NCBI RefSeq assembly: GCF_000226095.1
Contig: NC_016472.1
Location: 3,038,001-3,102,000 of the forward strand
Length of the DNA stretch: 64,000 nucleotides
Reading direction: 5' to 3'
From: Thermothelomyces thermophilus ATCC 42464
Taxonomy: Eukaryota; Ascomycota; Sordariomycetes; Sordariales; Chaetomiaceae
Shown: positions 32,288 through 46,200 of the stretch, piece by piece
How positions within the stretch are numbered: position 1 is the first letter of the stretch
How the letters are laid out: every line of letters begins with the position of its first letter
Position numbers and translations under genes: made by a program
Notes under the pieces: model-generated
What the model saw: the letters and a program-made list of their open reading frames with translations, nothing else
Database searches by the model: none
Told to the model about the DNA's origin: nothing

Positions 32288-33730
32288 CAAGGTCCGGGTG
32301 TCTAAGAGATCAGCTGCACACGGACCCAGATGCACCCGCTCATGCAACCCTCCGGCCCGGCCTCCGTTCGGAGGCCATGAGCACTGTCAAGGAAGGGTAT
32401 GTACATGTACATGTATGACTCAAAAAGGGCGGGCGCAAAGTCGTGGATGGGGTGGGCGCAACACCAACGACGAGACGAGCCGGCATGAGGATGAAAGGCA
32501 GCAAAACTATCGTCATTCGTTCTCGTCTCCGCAGGGCGCCCCACGACCCCTGCCCGTGAAGCGTGGGTTTACAAGCCCCCGTGTTCGGTAGGGCGGGAGC
32601 AAGGTCATCCTCTTAACACGTACCATGCTTCCCTTAGATGCCAGGGGGAGACTGGTTCTCGATCTTAGGACACCATGAAGAAGCCTACCAGGGTCGATGG
32701 CAAGTGCTGAAAGAAACAAGAGGAAAGGAACGCCATCGGGAGAGTAGATGGCCGCTTTCAGAGGGGCAGGAATATTATTTTATCCAAGGTTTGCCCGTTC
32801 GAGATAGCGGAATGATATGCCGAGGGTGATGGGGGTTGCGATACCATAGACACCGCATACGCGTTACGGGCGACAAGAAGCCGTCCCACAAATGATAGAA
32901 TACTCAAGAGCCAGCTGCTTCACAACGAACATAGTGTGCTCCCAATTGGATTAAGCAAATGGAAATCCTGTGGGAGCCCATACATACTCACTCCTTCTAA
33001 GCAGCAGAGACCACATGATCAAGCAAGCAGCGAGCCAGCCCATGAAGCATGCGCCATTTCCATAGTGCATGTCAGTATACACGAAAAGGGCACCTAATAC
33101 GATATGAACTTGCGTATTATGTATGTATGTATGTACATACATATACATTCAGGTTGCCTCGATTCCGCTACGGCGGTCCACTTGGCACAACGAAGACCAG
33201 CCTAGCAGGGCCAGCTAAACAAAGGGCACACCACATCTCCCGCCCTCCTCCTGCCAGCCTGCCTGCAGGACGAGTCGGTTGCTTCCCAGAAATAAAAACT
33301 ACCATCTTTTTTCTGTTTCGGTAAATAAGGGGGAGATGGATGATGCATGACGCTATCTCTGTGTGACGCGCCACACCGCACTAACTGTTACCCTGACCGG
33401 CCGGCGGATCCTTAAGGTCTTCCCAAGCTGCCGAAGAGGCTGCGCGGGATGGGGTGTCGGCTGGTGTTATGGGGGGTGCCGCCATAGGGCTGGACAAGCG
33501 AGCGTTGGGGGGCAAGGAGGAAGGGGCCATGTATGTACGGTACTTGATAGTACTAATTAGTTGCCCGCTGGTTTTGTGTCTTGACTAACCTGACGACTTG
33601 GGGCATATCACATGAGCATGACAAGCGGCCACGGAACAAGGTTCGAAGTTATTGATTTGAAGAGCTCCATTATCAGTTATTTTACGGTTGACAAGTAATT
33701 AATAGTCGGCTTGCGCTCTAAGAAATCCGT
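32288..33730. other. convergent intergenic region
   Basis: 1.44 kb between two convergent genes. It includes short tandem GTAC/ATGT repeats (32399-32416 and 33120-33147), the latter containing an 18-bp perfect palindrome (33126-33143). No coding or RNA gene was recognised. Confidence 0.55.
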
Positions 33731-33758
33731 CTAGAGTTCTTGTACGACTAAAGAAGAA

Positions 33759-33793
<35 letters not shown>

Positions 33794-34784
33794 AGAAGAA
33801 AAGAGATTAATCAAATAGTACAGCATCGCCCTCTCTGTTTGTGGCAATTCCTGCATTTTTCCGTCAGCGAACCATCCTTCCTCTCCACTATCTCTCTCTC
33901 CCTCTCTTCGCCCAGGAACGCAGGTGCTGTGGAAAGGAAGGAAGAGAGAAAAAAACTCACCTGGAAGACAGCGTAGACGCTCTTTCCCTTCGCATCGCGT
34001 ACCGCACCCAGCCTGTTTCCGGCCACCGCGCCCGCCACCATCCCAGGGACGTTGGCGACGATGAAACCCAGCGCGCCGCCGCTCAGCCCGCCGAGGACGC
34101 TCCAGACCTTGCTCGTCGGCCTGGCGCCGGGCTCCTGGTCCGCCATCCCCCCCTCGCGCAGCATCTCCTCAAACACGTCGGCGAACTGCTCGTCCTCGGT
34201 CCGCTCCCGCTCCTGCTGCTGCCTTTGCTCCTGCTCCTGCCCCTGCCCCTGCCCCTGCCCCTGCTGTCCGCGGGTAGTGGTGCCGGCGTCCGCCTTGGCT
34301 TCGGCGAACGGGCCCCCGCCGCCGCCGCTACTGTTGGCGGAAAACAGCTTCCGCTGGGCGTCGTAGTCGCGCCGGCGGGAGGCGTCGCTGAGCGTGTAGT
34401 AGGCGTCGTCGACCAGCTGGAACCTGCGGATGCGGCTGGCGCGCTCCGGGTGGTCGGCGGGGATGCGGTCGGGGTGGCTTTTCAGGGCGGCGCTGAACGG
34501 TGGGCGCAAATTGGTTAGCGTTTGTTTTGTTTGTTTTGTTCTTTTTTTCTGGTTCTCGTGGAGGGATACCTAAAAAGAGAAGAGGAAAGGGTGGGAAGGA
34601 AGGGGGAGCGGTCTACCGCTTGTAAGCATCGCGGATCTGGGCGGCCGAGGCCGTTTCGGGGACTTCCAGAATCGCGTCTAAGGCCGATTAGCGAGCCGAA
34701 CTGGAACGAGGGAACCCGCAATCCATCTGAGTCGCGGAAAAGGCGCTCACAGTAGTTAGGAGGGCGGCCAGCTTCGGAAGCCAT
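33731..34784 (-). CDS. J-domain (DnaJ-like) protein with poly-Ser tail
   Basis: Four coding exons (34751-34784, 34617-34677, 33961-34492, 33731-33850) join in phase to 248 aa. The N-terminus is a J domain: PNYYAILEVPETASAAQIRD, AYKRAALKSHPDR with HPD at 38-40, and FQLVDDAYYTLSDASRRRDY. Such proteins stimulate Hsp70 ATPase; the partner is unknown. A Gly/Gln/Glu repeat linker (GQGQGQGQEQEQ) follows, then an amphipathic or weakly hydrophobic Gly/Ala-rich region (GGLSGGALGFIVANVPGMV) that may touch a membrane, and FQELPQTERAMLYYLINLF. The last exon acceptor at 33851-33853 was preferred over a nearer AG because it gives this protein-like ELPQTERAM stretch. The C-terminus is 16 serines encoded by a GAA/GAG microsatellite (plus strand), ending LVVQEL. 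No N-terminal signal was found. Confidence 0.85.
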
Positions 34785-36300
34785 CTCTCTTATTCGTGCC
34801 TGCCGAAAGTACAGACTACTTCGGTGTGGGTCCCGTGCGAGATGAGGGTGGTTCGAAATCGGTCCTTGGAGAGATAAAATATGGAGGAACCACTACTTCT
34901 ATGTCCTGGCTTGAGACTGTCTAAAAGTTGAGTTTCAACAAGTTGAAATAGCAACGATCCTCTCTCTCCAAAGACAGATGTTGCTCATCAAGGCTGCCGT
35001 GCCATGTGGTACGTACTGTACATGGTATGTGGAGGATCTACGTCATCTGTGGCGCGAACTTTGGGGCTCGTTCTCCCCATTTTCGACAAGCACCCGTTGC
35101 CGCCAAACAAGGATAGCCAAGCAGTGTAGGTGGCCCCTCGTGCCCCTCGGGCCCTTCCACTGTCTAACCTCCTACGTTGAACTTCACTGAGCGTGGAGAC
35201 GTCACCTGCACGCTCCAATTCAGGGGTCCTCTCGCGGGTCCTCTCGGCTTTTTGATATTACACGGCACCACAAGGTCGCAAAGACTGCTCTCATTCGAAG
35301 CTTTTTATCGTATTTGCTGCCGGCTCTGCTCGCGCATCTTGGGGTCTCTGATCGTGTCACCGTTTTATTGGGGTGACTCGAGCGCTTTACTGAATCGGGC
35401 CTGTTTTAGGACCTCTGGCCTGTGACCGGCCCGTGACGGCGGTGGGCGGGCAGGGTTGTGAGATGTGTCACTGCCCAATGGCCCATCAACCCCAGACCAC
35501 TTGGCCGGCCATGTGGGCATCATTGAAGCCTGACTTGCTCCCAAACCGCGCGGCTGGCAGGGGAATAATCATCCTTTAGGTGCCATTGTTGGGCTGATGC
35601 CTGCCTCTAATCTCGACATATCCCCTGCATCCATTCAACAAAATTAGCCTCGCCTGACCTGCCCCTCATCTCGATCCTTGGGACCTCTTTATAACTCCCG
35701 GGTATCGAACAGATCAGCTGCCTAGGTATTTTGCCTCCATTTGCACCTCGGTCTCGCTCCTGCCGTACTTTCGACTTTTCAAGTCGTCATCGCACGCATT
35801 TCACCTGCTACCATTCTCGCTCCCCCGCTCTTCTTCCTGCTTTTGTTGGCTGGGTTCGGCTTTCATTTGCCCCGCCATTATCCGCCATCTCACCCGACCC
35901 CTCGAGCTAGTCGAATCCGCAGTTCCTTTTTTCCTCGTTGCTCTCCGGCCCTCGCCTCTCTCATTCTCGCAAAGGTGACGGCGTTCTGCAGTACATAGCA
36001 TAGTCAATAAAACGAAGTTGCTCGCAGCCCGCTGCGCATCATTATCCGCCCGACCAGAGGCTCCAAAGCATATCAGTTTATACTGCCTTGCTGACCGCCG
36101 CCACATTCCCCAACTGTACATAACATCTCTGGCTGGGCTATACAGAGCACAGCTGTATCGTGCCATCCGAGCGTTGAGTCGACGACGGGCTTTCTGAAAG
36201 GTATTGTTTTGCTGGGGCCCGGGAATGGCGTCCTGCCCCTTCAGCTGGGGCGATCAGAGTGAGGCTAACTGTACGCTGCAGCCTAATTCTACCCTGAATC
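34785..36300. other. divergent intergenic region with long leader
   Basis: 1.5 kb between the J-domain gene (-) and the orphan gene (+). A TTTATAACT element near 35689 followed by pyrimidine-rich sequence could be a core promoter with a leader of several hundred nt for the plus-strand gene. No coding content. Confidence 0.45.
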
Positions 36301-37260
36301 ATGGCCGCCGTATACACACAGATGCAGCCGCAAGAGGAGCTGGTAGCGCTCTTCTCTCGCAATCTCACCTTGGACCCTCTGTCTCAGCCAACGGCCGCAC
36401 CTGCACCTGCACCTGCACCTGCACCAGCGCCCGCACCCGTGCCGGTCCAAGAGGCCCAGAAAGAGCGCAAGATCGTTTACATCTCGCAACACTACACCCA
36501 CTCTGCCCACATAGCAAGGCAGGAGGCCGCGAAAGAGAAGTCCCAGCCACCACGGCCCGCTTCCGAGCCGCCCCAGAGCGAGCACGCAGCCGTCGAGCAG
36601 GTCTTAAGAGAGCATAGTGTAGACACCTCGGGTCTCTCGTCAGCCCAGTTCCAGTTGTTCAAGAGGGTCGACACACCAGAGAAACTCCGTCTCATCGAGC
36701 TCTGGCGCACCTGCCCCCCGGTCAACAGCACCGACAACCCAACGCTTAACTGGAGCATGACATCCGTCGCACAGGAGGAGGCTCTCGCGCGGCTGCGGTT
36801 CGAGCGGCAGCAGCAGCGGCTCATCGACCAGCAGCTCCAGCAAGATTGCGGCATGATGCAAGACGAGTCCGAAACCGAACCGGAAACGGTCATGTCCCTC
36901 GACGGCACGCCTCTGACTCCGATCCAGGCCGGTGACGGCCGCTGGATCGCGACTGCGTCCTACCACTACATGGAGCCTTACATGGCGTCGGGATACGAGG
37001 AGTTGGCTCGCCGTGAGTACGAAGAGTCCGCGCGTAGGGCGTATGCTGAAGCTGTGTCACCACCATCAAAGGAGACCAATTCGCTCGCGCCTGCTGCCCC
37101 AGCCGGCACTGGGGGTATGCCGAGTTTTAACCCCGCGCACGCCGATCCCGTATACAAGACGACCGACTTGGGTGTCGGCGTAGACTGGGCTCGAGAGGCG
37201 GCTATGGCTGATCAGTATGGGCGCGTCATGGCCATGAGGGAGGATGAGGAGATGTTGTGA
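36301..37260 (+). CDS. orphan acidic protein with Ala-Pro repeat
   Basis: Single-exon, 319 aa. The N-terminus MAAVYTQMQPQEELVALFSR is helical and followed by an (AP)n run (about residues 31-48, from a CACCTG repeat), then a conserved-looking KIVYISQHYTHSAHI. A central helical region reads FQLFKRVDTPEKLRLIELWR, then LNWSMTSVAQEEALARLRFE and RQQQRLIDQQLQQDCGMM. The C-terminal half is acidic, with WIATASYHYMEPYMASGYEE and DPVYKTTDLGVGVDWAREAA. There is no signal peptide, membrane segment, zinc motif or known catalytic motif. It has the composition of lineage-specific Sordariomycete proteins; the function is not recognised. Confidence 0.7.
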   Translation: MAAVYTQMQPQEELVALFSRNLTLDPLSQPTAAPAPAPAPAPAPAPVPVQEAQKERKIVYISQHYTHSAHIARQEAAKEKSQPPRPASEPPQSEHAAVEQVLREHSVDTSGLSSAQFQLFKRVDTPEKLRLIELWRTCPPVNSTDNPTLNWSMTSVAQEEALARLRFERQQQRLIDQQLQQDCGMMQDESETEPETVMSLDGTPLTPIQAGDGRWIATASYHYMEPYMASGYEELARREYEESARRAYAEAVSPPSKETNSLAPAAPAGTGGMPSFNPAHADPVYKTTDLGVGVDWAREAAMADQYGRVMAMREDEEML

Positions 37261-38578
37261 TTACGGTCTTCCCTTTGCTGGTTGTTCTTATAACGGCTAG
37301 GGAGCTGTATGTCGGCAGAATACGCACGTCTTATGGGATGGATGCATGTTGTACTATGCTTTTTCTCCCCCATGTCTGCTAGCGTGACAGTATGACTTGA
37401 AGTACGGAAATACTACAGGGTCTCAACCGCACACTCTCCAACGCAAGTCTTTTGAACTTGATCCTGGGTCAAGGTATTGGCTACCTGGGCGCATCAGCAG
37501 GAAACGATTGTGCTACTGATTGGACTGGCACACAGAGGAAAGAAAGAGTATTTCAGTTCGTTGCCCTTTTCAGGTAAAGGGCAATTACAGCAGTGGGGTT
37601 GCTACAGTGCACACTGCTGGATCCCTCACTAACCTTAGCACCGGAGCTACTTCCGGGGCGTTGCACCAATCGTCTAAATGTTTGTCCGGTCTCTGCATGA
37701 TAACCTCCCAAATTGCTGTGCTCACAAGATATAAATTACAACGTATACCTATACCTTGAATCGATACCAGGAGTGGGATCTACGAGGACGGCGTAGAAAG
37801 AGGGCGCTTACCACATGGATAATGGGGTACAGCAATCCCAAGAGGTTTGGAAGAATAGGCTGAGAGAACTACCTGATTCTGTTTGTGATCAAACCAGAAA
37901 TGTGATGAGAAGGTTAGAAGAACGTCAGGATCAAGCCATACCCAAAGCAGATGAAACAGTTTCGATATCAAAACTGAAGCACACAAACTGGATTCAACCA
38001 CTCGCTCCTCGGAGGAACACCGGAAGTGCAATGGTCAGTTAATACCACATAAGCCCACCCTCAATCATCCCCAAGGACCTCCAGGGCCGCTCATTCTACC
38101 GAACCTTACTAGTAACCTTGGGATCAGTCAAACACGAACATCCCTGCCTCCGCTTGACCGCCGGAACTCATTGCGTCCAAGAAATCAGTATAAGAGCAAC
38201 CACACATAACGCATTACTTGATACGGAGTACGGAGTGCCAACTAAGGTTATCGGCTTATCCGTGTCGGTAAGTTAAGATGGATCCACATGCCACCAACCT
38301 GTGGCGCACCCAAGGCTGAAGAACAGGGCGGGGCTATCAGCCACAGCCCAGCCTCAGCTACCTAGCTGGGAAGCAACGCGCAGCTCCAGGCTGCCTGATG
38401 GAGGAGGAGAGCTCATTGCGGCAACAGCTCGCCGACCCCAAACCAACTCTAAACCCCGAGCATTCGCTTCCCAACTTCCACCACCCTCGGGCACCGCTGT
38501 CTCCTCAGCTGACGCTACGAACTCCGAAATACCCCTCGATATTCTACACTTACCACATTTAGACATTTTAGGGTCGCA
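37261..38578. other. intergenic region upstream of PRE10
   Basis: 1.3 kb. It holds the 3' flank of the orphan gene and the promoter of PRE10. One exact TACGGAGTA (38222-38230) overlaps a near copy directly after it. Open frames at 37520-37759 and 37815-38042 are not credible genes. Confidence 0.5.
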
Positions 38579-39776
<1,198 letters not shown>

Positions 39777-40043
39777 TAGTAAAGAAGAGGGTCACGAAAC
39801 GAGGAAATGGCGTTTATTGTACCATACGGAAGTGGCGGCTGCGAGGACTTGCGGGTGGGAAGGTAGACTAATTTTCCATCTGGCAAAAAAAACTTAGGGG
39901 CGCCAGGAGGTCCCGGAATGAACTATTGTGATGACAGCATTTATGGCATATGTTTCTTTCCATTCTTGCTAAGTCAGATATGTTGGAGAACTGTGCTACG
40001 GATCAAGAGTACGCAATCCACGGAAATATTCGGTAGAGGTGTC

Positions 40044-40079
<36 letters not shown>

Positions 40080-40109
40080 CACTACTCGTTCACAATATTG
40101 AAAACACAT
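39777..40109. other. convergent spacer with second CT repeat
   Basis: 333 nt between the PRE10 and POL5 stop codons. A second pure (CT) run of 30 nt is at 40047-40076, 33 nt beyond the POL5 stop and probably in its 3' untranslated region. No gene. Confidence 0.7.
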
Positions 40110-43100
40110 CTACTTCTCCTTGCCCTTGTCCTGCTCCTCCTTCGCCGCGGTGGCCGCCGCCGCGTTGCTCGCATGGCTCTGGCACCAATTCAGCCAGTCC
40201 AAAAAGAAGGACGGCTGAATCCTGATCTCGCCGTCGAACCACCTGCGCTGCGTCCTCGCGTACAGCGCAAACACCTCCTCCTTCCTGCCCTCCTCGGAGC
40301 ACGCGATGGATGCGACGGCCAGGCAGGCCGTCGAGACCGCCCTGGCAAAGGCGTGGGACATGTCCTTGGCCGCCTCCTCGTGCAGCTGCTCCAAGAGGGA
40401 CACCATGCGTTTCAGGCTCAGCCCGGGCATCTTGGCCACTTGGCTTCCGCCCTTTGCCTTCTTGAGGCTCTTGGAGAAGGTCTGGATGACGTCGCAAGCC
40501 TTGTTGGACAGGGCCTTGGTCGTGGTCGTGCGGATCAGGTGGAGCAGCGGAAGCAGGACGTCCCAGACGTCTCGAGACCCGCTCGGGTCTGCCGCCTCCT
40601 TCCTGACGTAGATGGCGAGGAGATCCAGGACGCGGTGCTTGAAGTTGACGACCGTGTCCTTGGCATCCTTCTTCGCCTTCTTCTTGTTCGTCTTCTTGGC
40701 GCGCTGCTTGAAGATCTCGGCAAGCTTTTCGTCGACGGCCATCATTTCGGAATCCGTCATGTCTGATTCCTCGCCCGACTCGGCCTCGTGGTCCTTGTCG
40801 AGCCGGTGGGTGCCCAGGACCTCGGCAAGGGCGTCATCGAGAGCGTCCAGGGCTTCCTGGTCCTTGTTTTCTTCGGCGCCCGCGTCCTCCTTGTCTTCTT
40901 CGTCGCTTGAACCCTCATCGCTGACATCGGGCACTTCAGAGCCGGCATCTTCCAGGTCGACAATCTCCACGTCAGAGTCGATCTGCTCCTCATCGCCCTC
41001 GCCATCAGCCGCCTCGGCATCCATCATGTCCTCGTCCTCGGTACTGAACAGGGCCTGCTGTCCCTTGGCGCTCTCCTCGACGGCCAGAGGATCGAGGAGG
41101 AGTTTGAGCGCGTCCTTCGTCATGTAGCCGGTGAACGCTTCGAAGACCTGCTGCGAGACTTGCCGCATGAGCGAGGACGGTCTGGCAACCATGGCCAAGA
41201 GAATCTCGACTAGGTACTCCGAAACGCCCTCGCTCAAGTTCTGGTCGTGGCCTTCGAGTTTATCGTAACATTCGCCAAGTTCGTCAAACAGATCGATCAC
41301 GTCAGGGTCCTGGTTGTAGAACTGCAGAATTGCCACGGCATGAAGGAGTGCTAATGCTTGCCGAGGTGCCCTTGTGCGATCGTTGCTCTTGGAAGGATCA
41401 AGAAGATCCTTGAGCCTTTCATATGCGCCAGAGAGCGCCGAGGTAGCGACATCGTCGTCTGAATCGACATCGGCATCGATAGACAGGGCGGCATTGCAAA
41501 GGTGTCCGAAATCCTCGGGTCTCCTGACGAGCTTGGCAAACGCCGAGGTCGACCTTGACCGTAGAGACTCTCTGACGCTGTCGGGTACGGATTTGTTTGA
41601 ATAGGCCAGATCGGTCAGGGCGCGGATTGCTAAGCCAGGCACCGACTTGCCCGAGGTATCAACATCTGGGTCCTCAGAGGGGACGCTGGCCAGCCTGAAC
41701 AGATACGCTCCAAGAGCCTGGTAGTATTTGGACTCATCAAGACCGCTTTTTGACGGATCTTTTAACTGTATAGTTTTGAGGACGGATTTGACCGTAGAGG
41801 GTGTTGTGTGTTGCAGCAGCTTGTCTACGGTCTTGGTGTTGGTGCGCTGATCGAAGTTGTACGCCCCATGTTTCCCAAGAAGCTCTTTGAGAACGGTGGG
41901 AAGGAGATGGGGAGCCTTTTCAACCACGGCCTCCATGCCCTTGAGCGCTTTTATAGCTGCGCGGTGAAGATAACGGTCCTCCTTGGCCGCCTGGTTCATG
42001 AGGGAGACCATGAAGTTCTTGCTGAAGATGTTTGAGGGGATGAAAGACGTATCGGCCCCGCCCTCGAGCATCTTCTGGAATATCATGAACCCCGAAAACT
42101 TCTGGCTGTCCGAGGCGCTCTTGGAGAAGAAGCTCTCTGCGTGTCATTAGTTACGGGCTGTGAAATGGAAAGCATCGCAAAACTTACCGTCGACGACGCG
42201 ATTCCAGAACTGTTTGAATTGATCGGCAGCGTCGTTGTTTGGTTGTGAACCGAGTTTGACAAAGTACGCGAGGATCAAATCCCAGACAAAATGAAGCTGG
42301 GCAGTCCAGGTGCCCTGCTTCGGCTTCTTGTTGCCTTTTTCGTCGGATGATGTCTCCTTCCCGCTGTCCTTCAGAGCCGCGGGCAGAGCTGCAAAGGATG
42401 TAGCTGCTAAGGGGTGTCGCCATGGCTGAGACGGGACCTTCATGTCGGGAAACCGGTCAAGAGCGGCTAACCAGATGCCCACGCCCTCTGGCGTCTTTGC
42501 GAACCCTTCGTCAGAAAGCTTTTCGAGGGTGGTTTCGGCCAGCTCCTGGTTCAACTGCGACATCGCCTGCACGATGACATATCCACATTGCGATCTTAAC
42601 CAGCTCTTCTTCGACGAGAGCTTCAGGATAAGATCCAGGATCGAAAGCCACCTGGTCTTGTCGGAGAGAATACCGGAGCGCACGAAGCACTCGATGCCAA
42701 AGAGCTGCCCAAAATAGTGCTCTCTTTCCTCCTGGCCTGGGACACTGCCCACTGGTTGCGTCTTCTCCAGCAAGATGCCCAACACTCTGTCGAACGTCAA
42801 GGCCGGATACTTGGAGCTCGCCAAATCCTTGTCCCCAAACAATTGGCCCAGAATTTCCGTCAACACCAGGCTGAAGCCGAGTCTTGAGGCATTCCTCCCA
42901 CTGGCGAGACCACGAAACAGCCGCTTCTCGAGGTGGCGCAGGAGGACGGGCTCGGGAACGCAGTCACCGCCGAGGAGGCCAGATATGATTACGTCGGCGG
43001 CCTCGACACGATCATTGACATCCTCGCTCCCTAGCTTTTCGTACAGCTCGAGCTCCCTCTTGCGCTCGTCGACAGTGGGGTGCTCGGTGAAGGGGGACTT

Positions 43101-43229
43101 GTCGAGAGTCTTGGACGACTTGGACTTCGCAGAGCCATTGGTCGCCGCCGCGTCTTTCTTCGACCGTTTCTGTGAGGGTAGGTTGTCCGAATTGGCCTCC
43201 TTGGCCATGCGCTTCCGCTTGTTGCCCAT
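40110..43229 (-). CDS. POL5: Pol5 / Myb-binding protein 1A family nucleolar protein
   Basis: Despite a B-type polymerase-like name, Pol5 is a nucleolar HEAT-repeat-like protein needed for rRNA synthesis and ribosome maturation. Exon 1 (42188-43229) and exon 2 (40110-42136), with a 51-nt intron (GTAAGT, branch CTAAT, GCAG), give 1022 aa, as expected. The N-terminus is a Lys-rich nuclear signal (MGNKRKRMAKEA, KKDAAATNGSAKSKSS), then helical repeats (SRLGFSLVLTEILGQLFG; YFGQLFGIECFVRSGIL). A long acidic tract (about residues 700-830, with DAEAADGEGDEEQIDSD and SDEEDKEDAGAEE) follows. Further helices (VVNFKHRVLDLLAIYVRK) end in a Lys-rich tail EEQDKGKEK. It has an acidic middle and a basic end like yeast Pol5. 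No breaks. Confidence 0.93.
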
Positions 43230-46200
43230 ATTGTGCGTTACAGGGACTGACTGAACGTGAAGTTGACACTGGCAGCGAAACTGGCACTGGACTTTCCAAG
43301 GCGCTTCTGAATGTGGCCGACGTACTCTCGACCCCGGAAGTTTTTAGCGGGGCCAATCTTTCTGCCACCTTTGACCGCTTTTCATATCGTTCACGGATAA
43401 CGCTAAACGGGGGCGGGGCAGCTCGGGCGCCTGGCGCTGCAAGGTACCCCCGATTGCTGCACATCTCGAAGCAGGCAACACCTCTCTTTCCGCATCAGCA
43501 AGTTTAGAATGAATGCTTCCAGATCCAATCATAGAAAGAAGCGGCGTTGTTGACTTTCAGTGGTCAACATTCCCATGGCGATTGCACTTGGCATCGATAC
43601 AAGAAGCTGCTCCTGGCCGTGGACCTTGAACTTATTCCTGCCTAGTGTAACTTTTCGTCTCCAGCCCAAGGAAAAAACCTCTCTTTGCGAATCCACCGGA
43701 TTCATTGCACCGATAGTTATAACTGGCTGCAATGCTCACTTCCGAAGTTTCCTTAGAGGTTTTTGGGCTGTCACAATACTTGGAAGAGACAACTCAGTCT
43801 CATCCCAGAGATACATACCCTAGCGACCTCGGCCGATCCCCTGACAAGGAATGTTTGGGGAGCGACCCAATATGAATACCGAGCTCTTGCTGGACACCAC
43901 AGCAACCGACCGAATACCCTGTTGTCGTTACAGTGGCAGCCAGACGACGTGGTTCAAAACATTACCCAATGTTAAGCTTGGCTTTCAAAACCCCCTTCCC
44001 CCCAAGGGTTTTTTTTTTTCCCTCGTACACAGACCAGCTAGTCTCCTAGACAACACCGCTTAGATTCCCAGTTCCCAACTGTGCCCGCCCGCATCCTCCC
44101 CTTGTTCGCCGAAGAGCTCACCGCCTTCTCGTACCGAACGTCTTCTCTTTCAGAGGAAGAGATCCTCATTTGTTTGTCTTTTTCCCCGTCGAATTCTCGT
44201 CGGCGCAGCCGAAAACATTCAAGTCTGCTGGAGACCCAAGTGGAAACCCCGGACACGTTGTAACTACCTTGCAGCAGCCCTAAAGTCCCGTGCGGTTGTC
44301 TCGACTACGCTAGCACATTGCATTTGCACTTCAAGGGCTCCATTCGATCCATTGGGCGGAGCCAAGAAACGAAACTTTGTGGGACATTTACGATCCGTTG
44401 CCGCGGTTGCCTGTCCGGAACAACGTGACGAGCGCCAGACATTTGATGCGAGCTTGAGTGACTTGGTCGCTTGAAGCTTTCTCGCGTAGCCCGTTTGGGC
44501 TTGCAGTTCGTCTAAACAAAACTTGGAACGGGATTGTCAGCTGAGGAGCTCATGATTCGACTAAGGCACCAAGTGCCTGTGTGAGGAAAGGGCATGGTGA
44601 GAAGTGGAGAGATGTCGTTGAGTTGTTTCTTCCAGTTTTTGTCAACGGCCCCAGAAATCCGCTCACGATTCCTACAATCACCAAACCATGTAGTGCGGAG
44701 TATGTACATACAATACATCACAATGCATCCATATCCATGGTGCACTGAGAATGAAGCAAACGGCTTCCTCGAAAACGCAGAGTTAGAAGCTGAATAGTCT
44801 GCATCATCTCGGTGGGGTTCGGTGAGCGAGTGGGCTCGGCCCACCTTGCCGAACATTTTACCGACAACATGTGCACGCTAGTGTACTAGCAGTACGGATT
44901 AATCCGTACACTATACATCATGCACAAGAAGATCAAGTCCACGTAACTATAGGTATTATCGCTAGCGTATCGTAAGTGTCGGGAGCGGCCCCCAAAAGAG
45001 GTTGACAAAGATAAGCCCAGGAGGGATGCCGTGGCAGGGCAGAAACTTTCGCACCAATTCTCGACATCTCGACAGCACCAATCAGCAATTCAGCCTGCTC
45101 GCGGCGTCGACGAGCTCCGGCTGGCAAAGTTGTGAGGGATCCACAGAGTCACGGAATTCCATCGAATTTGGGGACGCATCTCGACCTCGAAATCTTATAA
45201 GACCTGATGCATAGAAATCGACTGCTGATAGGGCTTGGCGAGCGCAATCATCATACCATGTCGAACCAAACACGAGCTAATAAGTGAAGCTTGTGTATCG
45301 CATTTATGAACCTTGTCAACACTTGTAAGTAAGGTGTGTGCGACAGCTTCCATGCAACGCCAGCACCAAAGTTGGCAACCCTTGCCGGCTCTCGTCAGGT
45401 GACACCGCGTCTCGAGCCCAGCTACCCCGCGGAATGGGGAACGCGGAGGCTGTTTATCTGGTCCCAAAGCTCGCGTCTGGTTTGTTTACTTTCCTTCTAC
45501 CCCGCGCCAACCACCACCACCGCATGCGGAGGAAGGGGATTCTGTCAAGCGCCCTGTAAGATGTGCCAATGCATCAGGTCTCCGGATGCGGCAGATTCCC
45601 CTGCTGCTCTGCCACGCCTGTGCATTGTGCACAACATTCTGCGCCTTCTGATGCAGCTTCTCAAACATGCCCTTGCCATGACCTGGCAAACCAGAGGCCG
45701 CGAGTGGGCTCTCGCCAAAAACCAAGCCAATCCGCATTCGGATGCGGAGGGATGAAAGACCCATTGTCTGGGAGTCTTTCGTGCATGGGAAGCGTGGGAA
45801 GTGTGGGCGCCTGGCAGCTGAACTCGGCTGCATTGGCGCCGTGGAGCCGGCACCGAAAGCTCGACTTTGTATCACGATTGGACGACCATTCGGTGTTTGC
45901 TGCCGCTCTCGCCGGGGTCATTCATGCAGGTCATTCATTGGGCAACCATTTGCGCTTTTGTGCGTCCAGCGCTGATCAGCCGACGGGGCTCGCCAAAGGC
46001 GACAACAAAGGGCAACTTGGTCGTGGGGAAAGTAAACAAAGACTTTCGTCATACGCCAAGTTATGGACGTCGCCCGGTTGTCCACGCCAGATTTCTCCGG
46101 AAACATTCCTTGTTCTTTTTGTTTGTCGCGATCCACCGAGATCCCGATCCCACGATTCGAAGGAAACGACACAACGAATCAGGTTGGTCGAGAATGACGA

